Assembly: GCA_905160935.1 (NCBI GenBank)
Contig: CAJHZI010000548.1
Location: 1,641,001-1,705,000 of the forward strand
Source of the DNA: Enchytraeus crypticus
Taxonomy: Eukaryota > Annelida > Clitellata > Enchytraeida > Enchytraeidae
Reading direction: 5' to 3'
DNA: 64,000 nt
In this document: in pieces, positions 51,305-64,000 of the stretch
Layout: every line of letters begins with the position of its first letter
Numbering within the stretch: the stretch's first letter is position 1
Program-made: the position numbers and the translations under genes
The notes under the pieces: generated by a model
Told to the model about the DNA's origin: nothing
Databases searched by the model: none
The model's input: the letters and a program-made list of their open reading frames with translations, nothing else

Positions 51305-52027
51305 GTAAATAAATATCAATACAAAATAAAACCCAGATTTCCGAGCAAATGTTCGAGAAGATTTCTCTTCGATATTTTCATTTCAGATGATTTTATTTCA
51401 TTTTGATGTCTAGATTCGTATTGACGAGTTACTAAATTGGCGTATACTTGGGTCAATTATGGCTTCAATTGCCCAATGAAGTTAAAACGATGGAAGTCTA
51501 GATGAGCAACGTGTTCAACAGTCCTGTAAGTCTCTAGAAATGTGTAGGACTACTAGATTTGCAAATTATCTGTGTCTCTAAATTTTAATTTGTTTTTTTC
51601 TTTCTATTTGCCTAATATGTCAAGCGAATTAAATTATGTTTGATATCTCTGTTTCTCATCTTTCTAGCGCTCCTTCCCTCTTTTTTTCTTTTTTCTGTCT
51701 TTCTTTCTCTCGCTATCTCACTCTCTCCCAGTCAGTTTAGTGCCCTGCTTAAAGGCTAGGCCATGATAAAACGACCATAGCTTTCTGGATCATCTGCTAT
51801 TAAATCAATCATTCGTTTTTTCTGACTTCATCCTACAATCTTAGTTTCAATATTCCTCTATCTCAATTCTACCCCCCACCCTCCCCCTCTCTATTTGTCA
51901 AATAAAGAGTTAATCGGTAGAGTGATAACAACGAAAGATAAACTTCTAAGAGTTACATTTACATTATTCTGATATTAGTTTTCGATAATCCAAGTTATAA
52001 CTTATCAATAATCAGAACTATTTTCTA
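50971..52027. other. No gene seen; simple repeats
   Basis: (TA)n tracts near 51060-51095 and 51272-51300 and a T/C-rich zone near 51660-51730. Otherwise AT-rich. Confidence 0.5.
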
Positions 52028-53694
52028 TTACGTCTCCTTTTTATTCAACAACGAATCTTCAAAAGGTGCGTAGAGGTCTCTGTAGTCGTCAGGATTATAC
52101 GGACGCACCTCCAGATCGTTGGAGACGTCCTCGGCATCAAACACGGAGCTCAGGATCGTCAGTTCTGGTCCATCCGAGTCATCTGAATCCTCGATGATCC
52201 GTCGCTGGTGAGGCTTACGGTGTTTGTGCATCATATTGTGATGCCTTATCCTCGCATCTAAATCCTTAAACAGAGAAAAATAATTAATAATAATATTATT
52301 ATTATATAATAGATAATAATATTAATAATATTAAATAATAATAATAATAATAAATAATAATAATAATAAATCTATAATGATAGTAATAAATAATGGAGAA
52401 TAATAATTATCTATCTCTAATGACAACATCGAGCACTACGGAACCGAAGTCAAACCGTGAAGAATAATAGAAATGTTTCAGATTTCAAACAAAAACTATG
52501 CACATTTATTTTTCTCGAATTTAATCCAGATGAAATTGGCATTTAGGTGATTAGAAAAATTTTAGTTTATTATTGAAAGGCAAGAAGACGATGATAAATG
52601 TAACTGTAAGTGCAATTTGACCTTTTAAGTTAAAAATTAGATTAATGTGTATTTACTATTCTAATTATAGTTAGAAATTCCTACGAAATAATTAGATCCA
52701 AACTAGTAGATTAAAATCAATCGTCAGTACATTCACTTAGTAATATTTTAAAATGAAAGAATAAAATTAAACAAGTGAAATAAAACAAATCAGTAAAGTT
52801 TTTACTAAGTGTAGTTATATTTTTTGCAAATTATTTGCACTCAACCAATTTTCAAAAATATCCAAAGAAACAAGTCTTGCCATCGCAAAGTTTTTTAATA
52901 TGAAATCGTTAACAGAGAAAATTTTCAAATAATAACTTCTGAACTTCTCGAGTGTTAAATCTTGTTATAACAATTTCCCTTATTGTACAAGTTTATTGTA
53001 CTACAGCCAAACGAAGAGGGTAGCATCCATGCCGCAACTTAGTATAAAATAATAAAACTTCTGGTTTTAACCATCTTTTATTAACTAGTGTACTTTTTAT
53101 TTTAGATATTTATTTTAAGGTCGACACAATTCTAATAATGTGTTGTGAATATTACTTTCATTCAATTATTTCTCGAGTAAATTCGTTTATCAAGGTTAAG
53201 CAATAAGTAGTGCAAGGTTATTATATAAATATATTCAGGAATAGAAAGAAATAATATAATATACATGTGTTATTAATTCATAGATGTGTTATAAACAATA
53301 CAACGCATGAAAAACAATGCTAGATTCATTGAATACAGCAATTGAGTAGGAATATGTATCTAGGACCTACCACTTGTCAGAAGACTGGAGAGAAAAAGAG
53401 AGAGAGACGGAAATAAATGGAGAGAGATAGAGCAATTATTATTCACAATTAATATGCCATATTCCTTTGCTACTTCACTTTTTAATTTTTAATGAACATC
53501 AGGCAAACACTTATATACTGCAATAAATTGTTTACTAAACACTGAACATTACTGTAATATCACTGCTTACTAAACATTAATATTACACACTTACTAAGAT
53601 CACTAATATGAAATTATTAAATTATTTAAATGAAATCACTTACCTGGGCCACCATGGCAAGTGCCACACAGAGAATTAGCAGTCTAGTGAACAT
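52028..53694 (-). CDS. Small secreted acidic protein (2 exons)
   Basis: Exon 1 at 53694-53644 codes MFTRLLILCVALAMVAQ, a plausible signal peptide, and ends in a consensus donor CAG|GTAAGT. Exon 2 at 52264-52028 joins in phase 0 after TTTAAG. The product is 95 aa. After the signal comes a basic, His-rich stretch (RIRHHNMMHKHRKPHQRR) ending in a dibasic site, then an acidic part (IIEDSDDSDGPELTILSSVF) and a Tyr/Asp-rich end (RPYNPDDYRDLYAPFEDSLL) with a second dibasic KK near the C-terminus. Signal plus dibasic sites fit a peptide precursor or a secreted acidic matrix-type protein. There are no cysteines and I recognise no family. AATAAA (52045-52040) lies inside the last codons. Confidence 0.7.
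52265..53643. other. Intron of the secreted-protein gene
   Basis: AT-rich with (AAT)n at ~52280-52400, a family D scrap (AATGACAACATCGAGCAC) near 52420, and a SINE-B AG tail at 53345-53410. Confidence 0.6.
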
Positions 53695-53954
53695 GTCGTC
53701 GATTGGCTGGAAACAGTTCAACTGACAAAACATCGCTCCATCCTGATGTTTCAGGGCCAAGAGAAGTTACAATAATTAGGTCTAATTACATTAAGTGTAG
53801 ATGTTCAGTTGGCACTCTACACTGCCAGCTATGCAGCCACTAAAGTGCCTTTACATATACACTAGTATGCAATGATGTACACTATGCTCAGATGCATATT
53901 TTCCTTCATGCCTCTGTTTCAAATGCACTGCAAAATTACCACGCCTATGCATAA

Positions 53955-54015
53955 TACTAATGACAGCAATTAGAGTGATACTGTCGTCCGTAACAACATC
54001 GAGCACTGCTGAAAA
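53955..54015 (-). mobile_element. Family D scrap
   Basis: GCAATTAGAGTGATACTGTC and AACAACATCGAGCACTGC, the reversed 3' end of family D. Confidence 0.6.
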
Positions 54016-54252
54016 CACTGTGCATGCAGTCTTGGAATAACTATGCAAGGCAAGGGTCTTTTGCTATAGCAGCTAATTGCTCGTGATATATCGAAAGAAC
54101 TATGGCTTAGGTCAGTTTATAACTTCGTTCTACAACCATTTGATGGTGCCTGACGATATGTTTAAAATGTATTTTAAATTGAACTTAATAAACTGACGAC
54201 TAATGAGCGTTCCACTGCTTTCTAAATAATATGCACACTCATCTCAACAACT

Positions 54253-54254
<2 letters not shown>

Positions 54255-54284
<30 letters not shown>

Positions 54285-54440
54285 TAGAGTGCTACAGTCA
54301 TCAATGACAACATCGAGCACTTTGAGACAAAATCAAGCCGGCGAGCAAAAGGAAGGTTCAGAAACGGTGCAAATTCCAAAATCCAGAAAATCAGTCCAAA
54401 GGAAAAGGAAATTAAAGTAAAAGAGGTTTAGGCTCCCTTT
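54255..54440 (-). mobile_element. Family D retroposon 3' end with CAA tail
   Basis: (CAA)n, ATTAGAGTGCTACAGTCATC, CAAGCCGGCGAGCAAAAGG, ACGGTGCAAATTCCAAAATC. The best copy for defining the family's TTG tail. Confidence 0.8.
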
Positions 54441-54984
54441 TGTTGTCAATAGATGACCCAATCTACATCCATTATTGCAGACAGCAATTTAATTCTACTG
54501 TTATATACTGTACAAATAGACTGTACTATTATATACTGTACATGTAGATATATTCACATTTAGCGTACATGTTTAATACTGACAATTGTATAAGGGATAT
54601 CTGGGTTGCATGTTACTATTATTATGCACTATCCAGATAATACAAGATTATTTTGAGTTCGCCTACTTGTTTGTTTTAATTTAGGCTAAATGGCAGCCGG
54701 TTGTCATTACTGCTAGTGTTTATAGATATTAGTAGTTATATCATAATTTCCGCAACATTTATTTGAACATAGCTACATCTCAATTAAGCTCCTAATGCTT
54801 CTCAAGGTCGATATGATTATCATAATAAATGACGTAACAAGGCTAAGTGGCTTGGCGCCATCGATAATTGACAGTCAATAATTTGTTCGTCTACATCATG
54901 AGTTTGTAAAGTCTTCTAGAAGACCGTTTCTAGTCATAGTCCAGATATATAAAAGTAGTTTCAAAATATTAATCATGTTTTAAT

Positions 54985-55080
54985 TTGAAAATATACTACT
55001 AAAATATAAATATACTACTAAAATATAAATATACTACTAAAATATAAATATACTACTAAAATATAAATATACTACTATAT
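54985..55080. repeat. 18-bp minisatellite
   Basis: About five copies of AAATATAAATATACTACT. Confidence 0.95.
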
Positions 55081-55520
55081 TTATGTGTATACAGGACCTT
55101 ACCATGGCTATACTTGAGAGAGTGAAACTTTGAAATAATTTAAGATATTGCATTTTAAATGCCAAGCAAATATACGACGGACATAACAAGCGCAATGATT
55201 GTCCAAGGTGACATCTATAATAATCGTTTGAGCTTAGGTTCGAACCCGTGGCACAAGATTCAGGCTCTAAACGAGATATGGAGTTACAATTGAGCACATT
55301 CGCTCGGTGCATAGTTCTTTATTCCACGGATAATATATTTTATTGCTTGCATCAATTAATTAACTTGTTAAATTAATTATAATTATTGAAATTATTACAA
55401 AATTTTCTGATCATAAAAATTATTAAACTGGTATTCAAAGGATGATGACGATGCTGACGAGTTCTGAAGTTATTGAAGTCAATGCAATTGAGAGAATTAA
55501 AGTAAAGCTAAAAAGCTAAG

Positions 55521-55640
55521 GTCAACGTCAGTTTCCCCACTCGAAAGCGATGTCAGTGACGGGAGAGCTCAGGATTTGAACCCCGCACATACTGATCCGC
55601 GGTCGAATATCTTACCGACATCGCCACTGGCTCCAGTTAG
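55521..55640 (-). mobile_element. SINE-A copy
   Basis: AACGTCAGTTTCCCCACTCG, GGATTTGAACCCCGCACATA and TTACCGACATCGCCACTGG. Confidence 0.92.
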
Positions 55641-56333
55641 TGATAAGAAAATTAATGAAAAGAAAAGCCAGTAAACTTTCGCCACCTGGCGAGTCTGAAA
55701 GAACATAATAGATCGGATGAATCTCACAATCAAGATCTGACGGAACTTATAGATAGGCCTTGGCAAGTCCAAGACAATATCTTCCATGTCCAACCTTAAT
55801 AACCTAACGTACTACTTATTTAGGGGAGTGCACCGTTTCAAATCTCAGAAACTCTCTGCGTTAACAACTGCTACGTGTAAATTTGAGCTTTAAAAGTTTC
55901 AATTTCCTCAGGGGTTTCAGCAGCTTATCTCTGTGTCTACAACGGGTTTCATAAAACACAAGCAGTAGTCTTTGGCTCAATTCTCAACTTATACAGATTC
56001 AGTACGGTGACGGTTATTAAAGTGTAAGTTCGGCCCTATTCTAAAATTAATAATAAAATAAAATTAAAATAAAAATTTACAGTTCTTAGCTGGCTACGTT
56101 AATTGAGAGATAGTAGAGAGAAAGTTAATAAAATGTTTTATGGGAGGTTTCATACCACTGATTAGTAACACTGACTGAGATAAAGGCAACAAAAACACTT
56201 CAATGGCAATGTTATATACGTATATATATATATATACATATATATACATGTATATATATATATATCATACATATAGTACATATCTTACATATATTATATA
56301 TCATACATATATTACATATATTATATGTGTGTG

Positions 56334-56387
<54 letters not shown>

Positions 56388-56388
56388 C

Positions 56389-56426
<38 letters not shown>

Positions 56427-57284
56427 TTAGATAAATTAAAATATATCTACATCGATATAACTCAATTGACGCCGAAAAGGACGCTATGTTTGACAGACAA
56501 GTACACACAGTAGTGAAAGAAAGACTATGAGAGGAGGAGGAAGGGAAAGTAGACGATTTTGGAACAATGGATTAAGGAAGGTAACAAAAAGCGTGAAGCA
56601 TTCTATCGACCCTGCTATTGTTTAAACCTGCAGCACGCTTAACTACCCATAGCAACACCATTTAGTAGATCTAAGAATTAGCATTGAGCGCAAGAAAGCA
56701 GACTTCTAACTGTGAGCTTCTAATTTGAAAAGAAATGTAGATAATAATTATATAAAGCTATTTATTCAATACACCGAACTATGGAATGTTCAGATTCTTT
56801 GCATTCGTTATCATTTTCAAATTAGAGTCATCCATTTACCAACAATTTTCGCCATAAGGCAAAGCAGTTACTGATCAACTAACTGCCATAAGTATTGAGT
56901 AATTATAAAATATCTGCCACACGAACTGTATAGGCTACTGCATTTAACAACTTTGCTAATATTCAATTGTAATAATCTAATTACACTCTATCATAGCATG
57001 AAAAGAGGCCAGGAATGGTCTTCATGTTTAGATAAGTGTAGACGAAACCTACACACTTTAACGAAAACTCTGATATGAATGGAAAAGCTTTAAAAACTCA
57101 AAACTAGTTAAGCAGGGTCTGTTGACCTAGCCTCATATTTGTCGTAAAATCTAAGTTCTAAGTTAAATCAGCCTAGCGGCATCGACTCTTTAGCCGAACT
57201 CTATCAGGCATGAAAGCAGACAGACGAAGGTAAACAAAGAATGAAAGGCCAGAATTTGTTAGTGCAAGTAAACTTTTATTTCTC

Positions 57285-57285
<1 letters not shown>
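55641..57285. other. No gene; TA microsatellite inside
   Basis: A (TA)n tract lies at ~56215-56422 and generates Tyr-Ile frames. The rest is AT-rich without supportable features. Confidence 0.5.
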
Positions 57286-57347
<62 letters not shown>

Positions 57348-57424
57348 GTGTGTGTGTACATATATACTGTATATATACATACATACATATATACATACAT
57401 ACATGTATATATATGTTTATATAC

Positions 57425-57470
<46 letters not shown>

Positions 57471-57475
57471 CTTGA
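57286..57475. repeat. TA microsatellites
   Basis: (TA)n at 57286-57342 and 57421-57468, separated by TACA-type repeats. Confidence 0.95.
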
Positions 57476-57710
57476 CGACCAAACTTGAGAAATGAAGATT
57501 TGAATGACGATGATATTTACTCTGCAATCACAATATGGCCTTCGAATTAAAATAAATCGTGTTGAAGCATGTAATTTGATAGTAATGAAATTGGCATGCC
57601 AATATATTATCATATGCAATAGCATTGATTTAATATTGACGCTGAAATATGCTAATCTCAGATTATATCGAAATACTGACAAATGTAGTTAAGTATTACC
57701 TATGTATTAC

Positions 57711-57840
57711 CAGGCTGGAGCCAGAGGCGATGTCGGTAAAATATTCGAACGCGGATCAGTATGTGCGGGAGTCAAATCCTGGGCTCGACCGTCACTAACA
57801 TCGCTTTCGAGTGAGGAAACTGACGTTAACATTAGTTTTT
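57711..57840 (+). mobile_element. SINE-A copy
   Basis: AGGCTGGAGCCAGAGGCGAT, GGAGTCAAATCCTGGGCTCG, GAGTGAGGAAACTGACGTTA. It is a near-consensus head and core. Confidence 0.92.
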
Positions 57841-59060
57841 ACCAGCTTTACTCTGAGCACAAATATTTAATCGCTCCTTTAATTTACATTAATTTTGTCG
57901 GGAACATCGCAGAATAGATCAACCTCAAACCGTCCTTGTTGTAATATAAGTCTTCAGATGCTATGTAAAGCAATGCAACTTCACCTCAGCAAATAAATAT
58001 TTAAAGCCACCGGTTTAATGAAAGGTTTGGTACGGTTATTGCTTTTGTGGCGAAATTAACTTTGTGGCAGTTGAAGTAGGCTTCATTGCGCCTGACAATA
58101 ACCTGGTAATAATAATGAAAATGGTAACGACAATGGGAATAACTTTGATAAATAATGTGATTTTTTATTTAAAAATTCGCAACCTCCCATGTACAGATAT
58201 CTTTCTTTAAATGCTGATTTCTAACATTAGAAAAATATTTATCATAAATAGGCAATACGTTGTACTCCTGCAGAAGGATAAGAGTCTGGTAGTATTTAAA
58301 AAAGAGTGTTTCCAGCTAAAATGCATTATCATACAATAAACTCTTCGAAGACCTATTGCGTTTGCATTTTAGCTGTCTTTTGATGAATTGATTCATTGTT
58401 CGACTGCTTGATAATTTAACAAAATATTTTTGGTTTCACACATGCCAGACGCATGTGCTGCTGTTTCTTTTGCATACGTAGCACATCTGGTGGTTTTCGT
58501 TGTTTCCTTCTTTTCATGATTGCTAATAATCAGTGCCTATATAAACAGTCCATTCCAGTCAGTTCGGGTAAAGAAGAGATTTTCAACACTCCGGGGTTTT
58601 GTTCAAATCTGTAACAATCGGGTTTTTCCAAGATGGTCACACATCCAAGCACTATCCGAGTCCGACGTTGTATTTACTGGTTTATTGAAGCCAGCGTTAA
58701 AGCCAGTGGCCTAAACAACCCGGCCATTAATTTATTGATTACTGAGCCATTGATTGAATGGCTCACCAATAACATCAGTGTGACATATCACATAGAATTG
58801 ATTGACAAAATAATTCCTAAGATTTCATTCATCAATCTCTGTTCTTTAGAAGCACTTCAGGAATCATCTAAACTTTAATTCTTCATCAGCAAGTCATTGG
58901 TAACATCACAGTTCTTGTAATATTTCCTTTTCTACTAAATAGCTAATAAATAGTTATGATAGTAAACTTCTTTTTTAAACATGAGTTTTCTCCTGGTATT
59001 TCATATCAATTAATTGATATCATTGTAATTACGAACAATCGTAAGTTTCTGTACGCTCCA
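57841..59060. other. No gene seen
   Basis: Frames at 58520-58714 and 58633-58878 overlap each other and lack recognisable domains or splice context; not called. Confidence 0.45.
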
Positions 59061-59065
59061 CCAAT

Positions 59066-59262
59066 ATCATCATCAGTGTCATCATTATCTTCCCTTGAAT
59101 CATAGTTTAGCTTTGGTAGGGTTTTAGGAATTTTCGTTGCAATTTCAGGAGCTTAGGCGCTTATAAACAGAATGCCCTTCCTAATGTTCGTTAGGTGTGT
59201 AGAGCTATTCGCCTTTTACGCCTTTTACGGTTGGTCTATTCTTCAGCTATCTAGACACCATA
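59066..59262 (-). mobile_element. GAT-tail SINE-like copy, diverged
   Basis: ATCATCATCAGTGTCATCAT, GGAGCTTAGGCGCTTATAAA, GGTTGGTCTATTCTTCAGCT in reverse. Confidence 0.65.
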
Positions 59263-61325
59263 GGCTTCATTTTCTAACAATATACCGGACTCGATTAATG
59301 TTCCAGACGTTGATTGAGTTTTTGCTGAGTGCAGATGTGCGCTATCATCTTTACCTGACAGTATTAGAATCTTTACCAATCTACAAACTGTCACGTAAGA
59401 CGATATCGACATCCCGTAGAACAATAAAACTCTGATTTATAGCAGCTGTGTCATACAGTGATGATTAGCGTAGCTATATCCTGAGCTTACTTCTTGTTAA
59501 TGTACTGAAATACAGCAGTAGAGCAGCGACGATGTAGATCAAGCTGCCTTGCCTTTCAGACAGAACCTTGCTGCTCAGTTTTCAAGCCATCCAGGAACTC
59601 TACATCTATAATTATCAAACGTTTTTACTAATAACGTTTAGTAGCCTAAAAGTTTGCTAACCCAACGTTAAATAACTTCTGTGCTGTCTTCATCACTACA
59701 TGAAAATAATTTTAACGTCGACGTAAGAATTATGCATGCAAATGTCAATCAAATTAATATAATTTCTTCGATCTCTATCAGAAAGAATCTAACTCTATAT
59801 TCGCACTGCTGGTCTCAGATTCTGAGATTAGTCTTCGTCGCTGCGCTGCATCTGAATGTTACTTCTAAAGAACATCTGGTTGGCGAAGCGCATAATTTTA
59901 ACATAGTGAAGTGGCTGTAATGACCATTTATCATCAGTTCCTTGAGTTCCGAAGAGAACATAGTGCGGCAACATTCCTTCATTCTTTTCTGTCTTCAGCA
60001 ACCCTCACAACATCTTACCATGCAATGTTCAAAGTCTTCAAATCTTTGTTGATCGTGCTGAATCAAGTACTTCTATGTCTTCCTCAGTTCCTTTTTTCTT
60101 GTCTTGGCTTCCAATTGACCAATAGCAATTAACATTGATAAGAAGAATGGGTTTCGTCAGCAACTCAGAAAAAGTCACAAATCTAATCAGTACAAGTTTG
60201 TCAATAAATAAAAACTAAGATTTATTCATAAACATTTAACTTATTGCCATAAAAAATTTGTAAAGCGAAGAGCATAACTTAAATATTGATTGCATCATTT
60301 ATATAGGGTATGGTAAAGTATTATATGACGATATTTAACTAAAATTCCGTATCAAAATTTACGAATCTTCATCTGCTACGTGGCCTATAGTCTGATATTC
60401 TGCACATGTAGTTGCTGCTCAAAATGCACGTAGAATACAATGCCATCAGTGTCCGCATCCTGTTTATTTGCATCTTAGCTTGTGAAATATTAAAGCATTC
60501 TTACTTTAATTTACTTCACACTTTATGCTTGCTTACATTTCAAATGACTTTTAGTTAAACTTAACAACACAGAAAGATGTTCGGTAATAGTAAACTATTT
60601 AAGTAGTTTAGTCAATACGTATTAATAATTTTGATACAAAATTATTTATATTTGAAGAAATTGTATTAGGTCTACTTATATTCAGGCATCATGCTTTTGC
60701 ACCCTACGCTGTGATTGTTAGAAAGCTCATAGCTTAAATATAACACCATCGAATTTAGCGATTAAAAGAAGTGTTTCAAATAACGATTGGCTTAAAATAT
60801 TCAACTTTTATAAAAAGATTAAATGAATCTCCATCGAATTCAGGGATTGAAATATGTGTTTAAAGAACCGATTGGCTTAAATTATTCAAATTCTTATATA
60901 AAGTCCCAAAGCTCTTTCTTGAAAATTCCCCTAGCTTTTGCTTATCTTACAACAGCAGCGGTCACTTTATGGATATATATTACATTTTTGTCTCTGAAAT
61001 ATGATCAAATTTTTCGAAATATCTTTCTGAAAGGTTCATTTCAAATTTGAAATTTTAAGAAAGAAACGTTTTAGATTTTATTCGTCCACTAAGTTTAGAA
61101 AAATATTTTGTTAGACATTTAGAATAATTTAAACTGTAATCATAGCTTACATGTTTTATTGTAATAAAATTGACATTGGGCTATTGCAAAAGAGTAATGG
61201 TCTTACTATTCACAAACCCGACACACAGCGATAATTCTAACTTTACCGTTTAACTTTACCGCATTTTCCGTCACTCGATTCCATTGTTCTAAACACTGGA
61301 CGAGCTTGTACCAGGCGGTATAGAA
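59263..61325. other. No gene seen
   Basis: AT-rich. Frames of 73-79 codons (59681, 59911, 60823) carry no recognisable signature. Confidence 0.45.
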
Positions 61326-61326
61326 G

Positions 61327-61450
61327 TTAAGGTTAACGTCAGTTTCCTCACTCGAAAACGATGTCAGTGACTGGCGGGCCCAGGATTTGAACCCCGCACA
61401 TACTGATCCGCGGTCGAGTATCTTACCGACTTCGCCACGGGCTCCAGCCT
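61327..61450 (-). mobile_element. SINE-A copy
   Basis: GGTTAACGTCAGTTTCCTCA, GGATTTGAACCCCGCACATA, GGTCGAGTATCTTACCGACT, GGGCTCCAGCC. Confidence 0.92.
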
Positions 61451-62785
61451 GATGAGAACATCTCTGATACACTTAATCAGTTCCTCTGATGACAGCTAGA
61501 GTATGTCAAGTCGTCTTGGAGAAAATCTGTCATTATGTTTCTGAAAATCGTAGTAAACATAATCTAGTAGGAATGGCTTTAACAAAATGACAATTTTAAA
61601 ATAGTGTTCAATAAAGTGCACTATGTTACCCCCATAATAATTTTTCGAAGCAATATTTGCTTTTCTGTGAATATTCTTTCCATAAAACTATCAAAATAAA
61701 TAAGAAATTTATCTTAGAAAGTTTGTCGAATATTTCGAAGTCTTTTACTAAAATCACTGATTTCAAATTGAAAGTTGAGTAGACAAAAATTTGTAAGTCG
61801 TCTATTTAACTGAATATAATTTCTGTGATATTTCGCAAAATTTAAATTTTAATCATAATTTACGTATTGCCTTCACCATCTGGGTTTTGGAATCTAATAA
61901 TTAACAAGTAATATATGTTTTATTGAAATATTAAAAGAGTACAAAAGTTAGATTAAAATAAGAAAACATTGTAATTATGTGACTTTCGAATAAACTTCAG
62001 TAAATCTAATTATATTTCTACTAATAAAATTACTTGTTAAATTAAAACAGTTTCAAGCATTGGGCGTAAACAGCTGAAAAGTTATCTTAACATTGCCTTA
62101 TGTGTAAGTTCCAATATTCGTCACCTGACGGTAGCTAGATTATGTCGCTGCATTTTAGTAATAGTTTATGAAGTATTAGATTTCTTAGAATTTCTCTACT
62201 TGACACGAGAGACTGCACTGTAAGCTGTGCCTAAAAATTTAGCGCTAGTCTACGAAGTGAAATTTTTAACAGTTTTGCTTTGACGTGGACAATCGAGCGA
62301 GCATTCTGTAAACGTCAGCTTTTTATAGACTCCCAGTTCCAATAGAACTGTAGAGGTAACCTATAGGGGCTTAACAAAGGACTGCAGGTGAGCCATTGCA
62401 CCGCCGTTTAAAACGCATGAATAATGTGGAATTTATCTGCGACATTTATCTGCGAGAGGTGCCTTTAATTTTCTTATAGTATGTTGTTGGGGGCAAATTC
62501 TCCCACAAAGATACTGAATTATAATAATGATATATTTCTAGAAAGAAGCGATTAAATAAGTGGCAGTATCTACTGGATTGCATCACCAGTCGAGATTACG
62601 TAAGGATTTCCTTTCAAAAACGTAACAATGTGCGTTACATGGCTAAATGTGTAAACAAGTGGAAATAACTTCAGAGTCTTTAACTATTGCTCCTCCATAT
62701 TCCTTACTTGCAGAGGTCAAGCTGCTACAGCAGTTATGACCTTTTTTTATTAAAAAATTGATTTTTCATGAGGCAATTTTTCCGT
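61451..62785. other. No gene seen
   Basis: AT-rich; no coding or repeat structure that I can support. Confidence 0.5.
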
Positions 62786-62789
62786 GATG

Positions 62790-62890
62790 TGTCCAAGACA
62801 CTGAGAAATAGACCTATTGTTAACTGCAATTGTCGAAAGAGGCGCCTAAACAAAAACTGTGAAAGGTCACGGGAAACCACCTCAAAAGTC

Positions 62891-62940
<50 letters not shown>
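62790..62940 (+). mobile_element. SINE-B 5' part plus TA tract
   Basis: GTGTCCAAGACACTGAGAAA, TTGTTAACTGCAATTGTCG, GGGAAACCACCTCAAAAGTC, then (TA)n at 62894-62938, where the copy stops. Confidence 0.7.
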
Positions 62941-62941
<1 letters not shown>

Positions 62942-63169
62942 TAACAACCTCGCAGAAATGAGTTGTTAAAGCTTACAAGCGAGTGATAAATAGCTAAGTA
63001 TACTATTGCATTCAGGGCGTTATCACCGCAGTAGCGTCAACGTGTCGTAACTCTACTTCTCTGTGCTATTGCAAATATTATAAAGAATTTCTAAAATGCG
63101 TAACCGACAAATGACGTAATTATAGACAACGTATAAAAATGTATCAGAAGTATCTAAGTTTCATGCATA

Positions 63170-63240
63170 TAAAAAGATATATATTTATACAGTTATATAT
63201 ATATTTATATACATAATTTATATATATATATATATATATT

Positions 63241-63280
<40 letters not shown>
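63170..63280. repeat. TA microsatellite
   Basis: Interrupted (TA)n tracts. Confidence 0.95.
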
Positions 63281-63281
<1 letters not shown>

Positions 63282-63319
63282 CTTACCAAATAACTCTTCT
63301 CGTTCGTTCCAGTTAATTA

Positions 63320-63480
63320 GAATTTGGGCTTAGGCAGCGGAATTATGGGTAAAGGGTTCAGACTGCTGATTTGATGATACAGGATTCAAATCCACAACTC
63401 GCCTAACCATCGTAATACTTTCAGAATGAGAAACCAACGATAAGCCGGATTCAGTTAGATTTAGACCATAAAAGTAATAT
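63320..63480 (+). mobile_element. tRNA-like SINE fragment
   Basis: A-box-like TGGGTAAAGGGTTCAGACT and B-box-like AGGATTCAAATCCACAAC. Its position upstream of a SINE-C-like 3' end (~63690-63750) suggests a related but diverged copy. Confidence 0.5.
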
Positions 63481-63839
63481 TTGCGTTGGGTTAGTAAGAA
63501 TCTGTTAGGCCGATGTTAACGTCAGTTTTTATCTCTCACAAATTGTTCTATTTCTAAGAGAAAGAAACAGGAAACAAACCAGTGTCGAGTCATTTGTAAA
63601 CCTGTTTTAGATTAAATTGGAAATCTAGATTTACATAAATCTTGAGTAAACTCTCGGATATTCACTACGCTGGTTACACGGGAAATGGTCTAAATTGCGT
63701 AACGGTTTGAACATGTGGTAGTAAAATTGATAGATATAAACATAGTTGATCATTTCGCTATAATGCTTGTTTACATTTTTATACAAAAATCTAAATCAAA
63801 GTTAAAGATAGAAACATATAATCGAGTGCCATCATCTCA

Positions 63840-64000
63840 CGAACCTTTTTAGAGACATTCTATATTTCTTTAAAATGCATTGCAAAGTGGAAAGTCCAAG
63901 GGCCATATTCTAACGTATTCACGCTCCGTAAAGTTCTCCACTGTTAAAAAATTAATTCCTTTACAAAGGTCATGCCTTTACCACATCTTAATTTGGCCTA
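63840..64000 (-). mobile_element. SINE-B copy cut by window end
   Basis: TGCATTGCAAAGTGGAAAGT, GTCCAAGGGCCATATTC and TTAATTCCTTTACAAAGGTC, a diverged reversed SINE-B. Confidence 0.65.

Noticed and set aside
58520-58878. Overlapping 64- and 81-codon ORFs
   Set aside because: No recognisable domain, start context or splice pattern; lengths are within chance for this window.
60823-61050. 75-codon ORF with a hydrophobic segment
   Set aside because: Hydrophobicity is common in AT-rich random frames; no other support.

Overview
The window is AT-rich nuclear DNA of an invertebrate animal. It has multi-exon genes with phase-matched introns, dense microsatellites, tRNA-derived SINEs and 5'-truncated LINEs. 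Animal-specific genes (tektin, polycystin, 7TM receptor) settle that it is metazoan. SINE style (a core with a GACGTTAA motif, TTGATTGATT tails, GTCGTAAGAGGCGAC modules) and frequent ACATGTACATGT motifs suggest a lophotrochozoan, perhaps a mollusc; that placement is inference.

Layout. 1-4586: non-coding, with a run of CAGCTG E-boxes and microsatellites. 4587-7694 (+): one-exon class A GPCR with a very long repeat-bearing C-tail. 7.7-12.2 kb: repeats, including a LINE with an open 500-codon reverse-transcriptase frame. 12402-24586 (-): a 12-exon polycystin-2-like TRP channel, rebuilt here with every intron phase consistent (about 691 aa). 26826-32712 (-): a complete 7-exon tektin-3 gene (507 aa). 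32.7-38.7 kb: no gene seen. 38700-41721 (-): a 3-exon CDP-alcohol phosphatidyltransferase (424 aa) with a possible untranslated first exon near 47.6 kb. 52028-53694 (-): a 2-exon gene for a 95-aa secreted acidic protein. 53.7-64 kb: repeats and featureless DNA.

The tektin and the polycystin are ciliary proteins in other animals, and the GPCR weakly resembles the ciliary receptor GPR161, so the first 33 kb may be a neighbourhood of cilium-related genes. There is no sign of shared transcription.

The most unusual signals concern introns. (1) Several unrelated retroposons lie antisense to the genes with their 3' tails only about 3-16 nt from true 5' splice sites. (2) Polycystin intron 8 begins with a roughly 700-bp, 12-bp minisatellite in which each unit repeats the real donor GTTAGT and preserves reading phase. 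(3) Polycystin intron 3 appears to be a GC-AG intron. No retrovirus-like or LTR element, tRNA gene, rRNA gene or CRISPR array was recognised.
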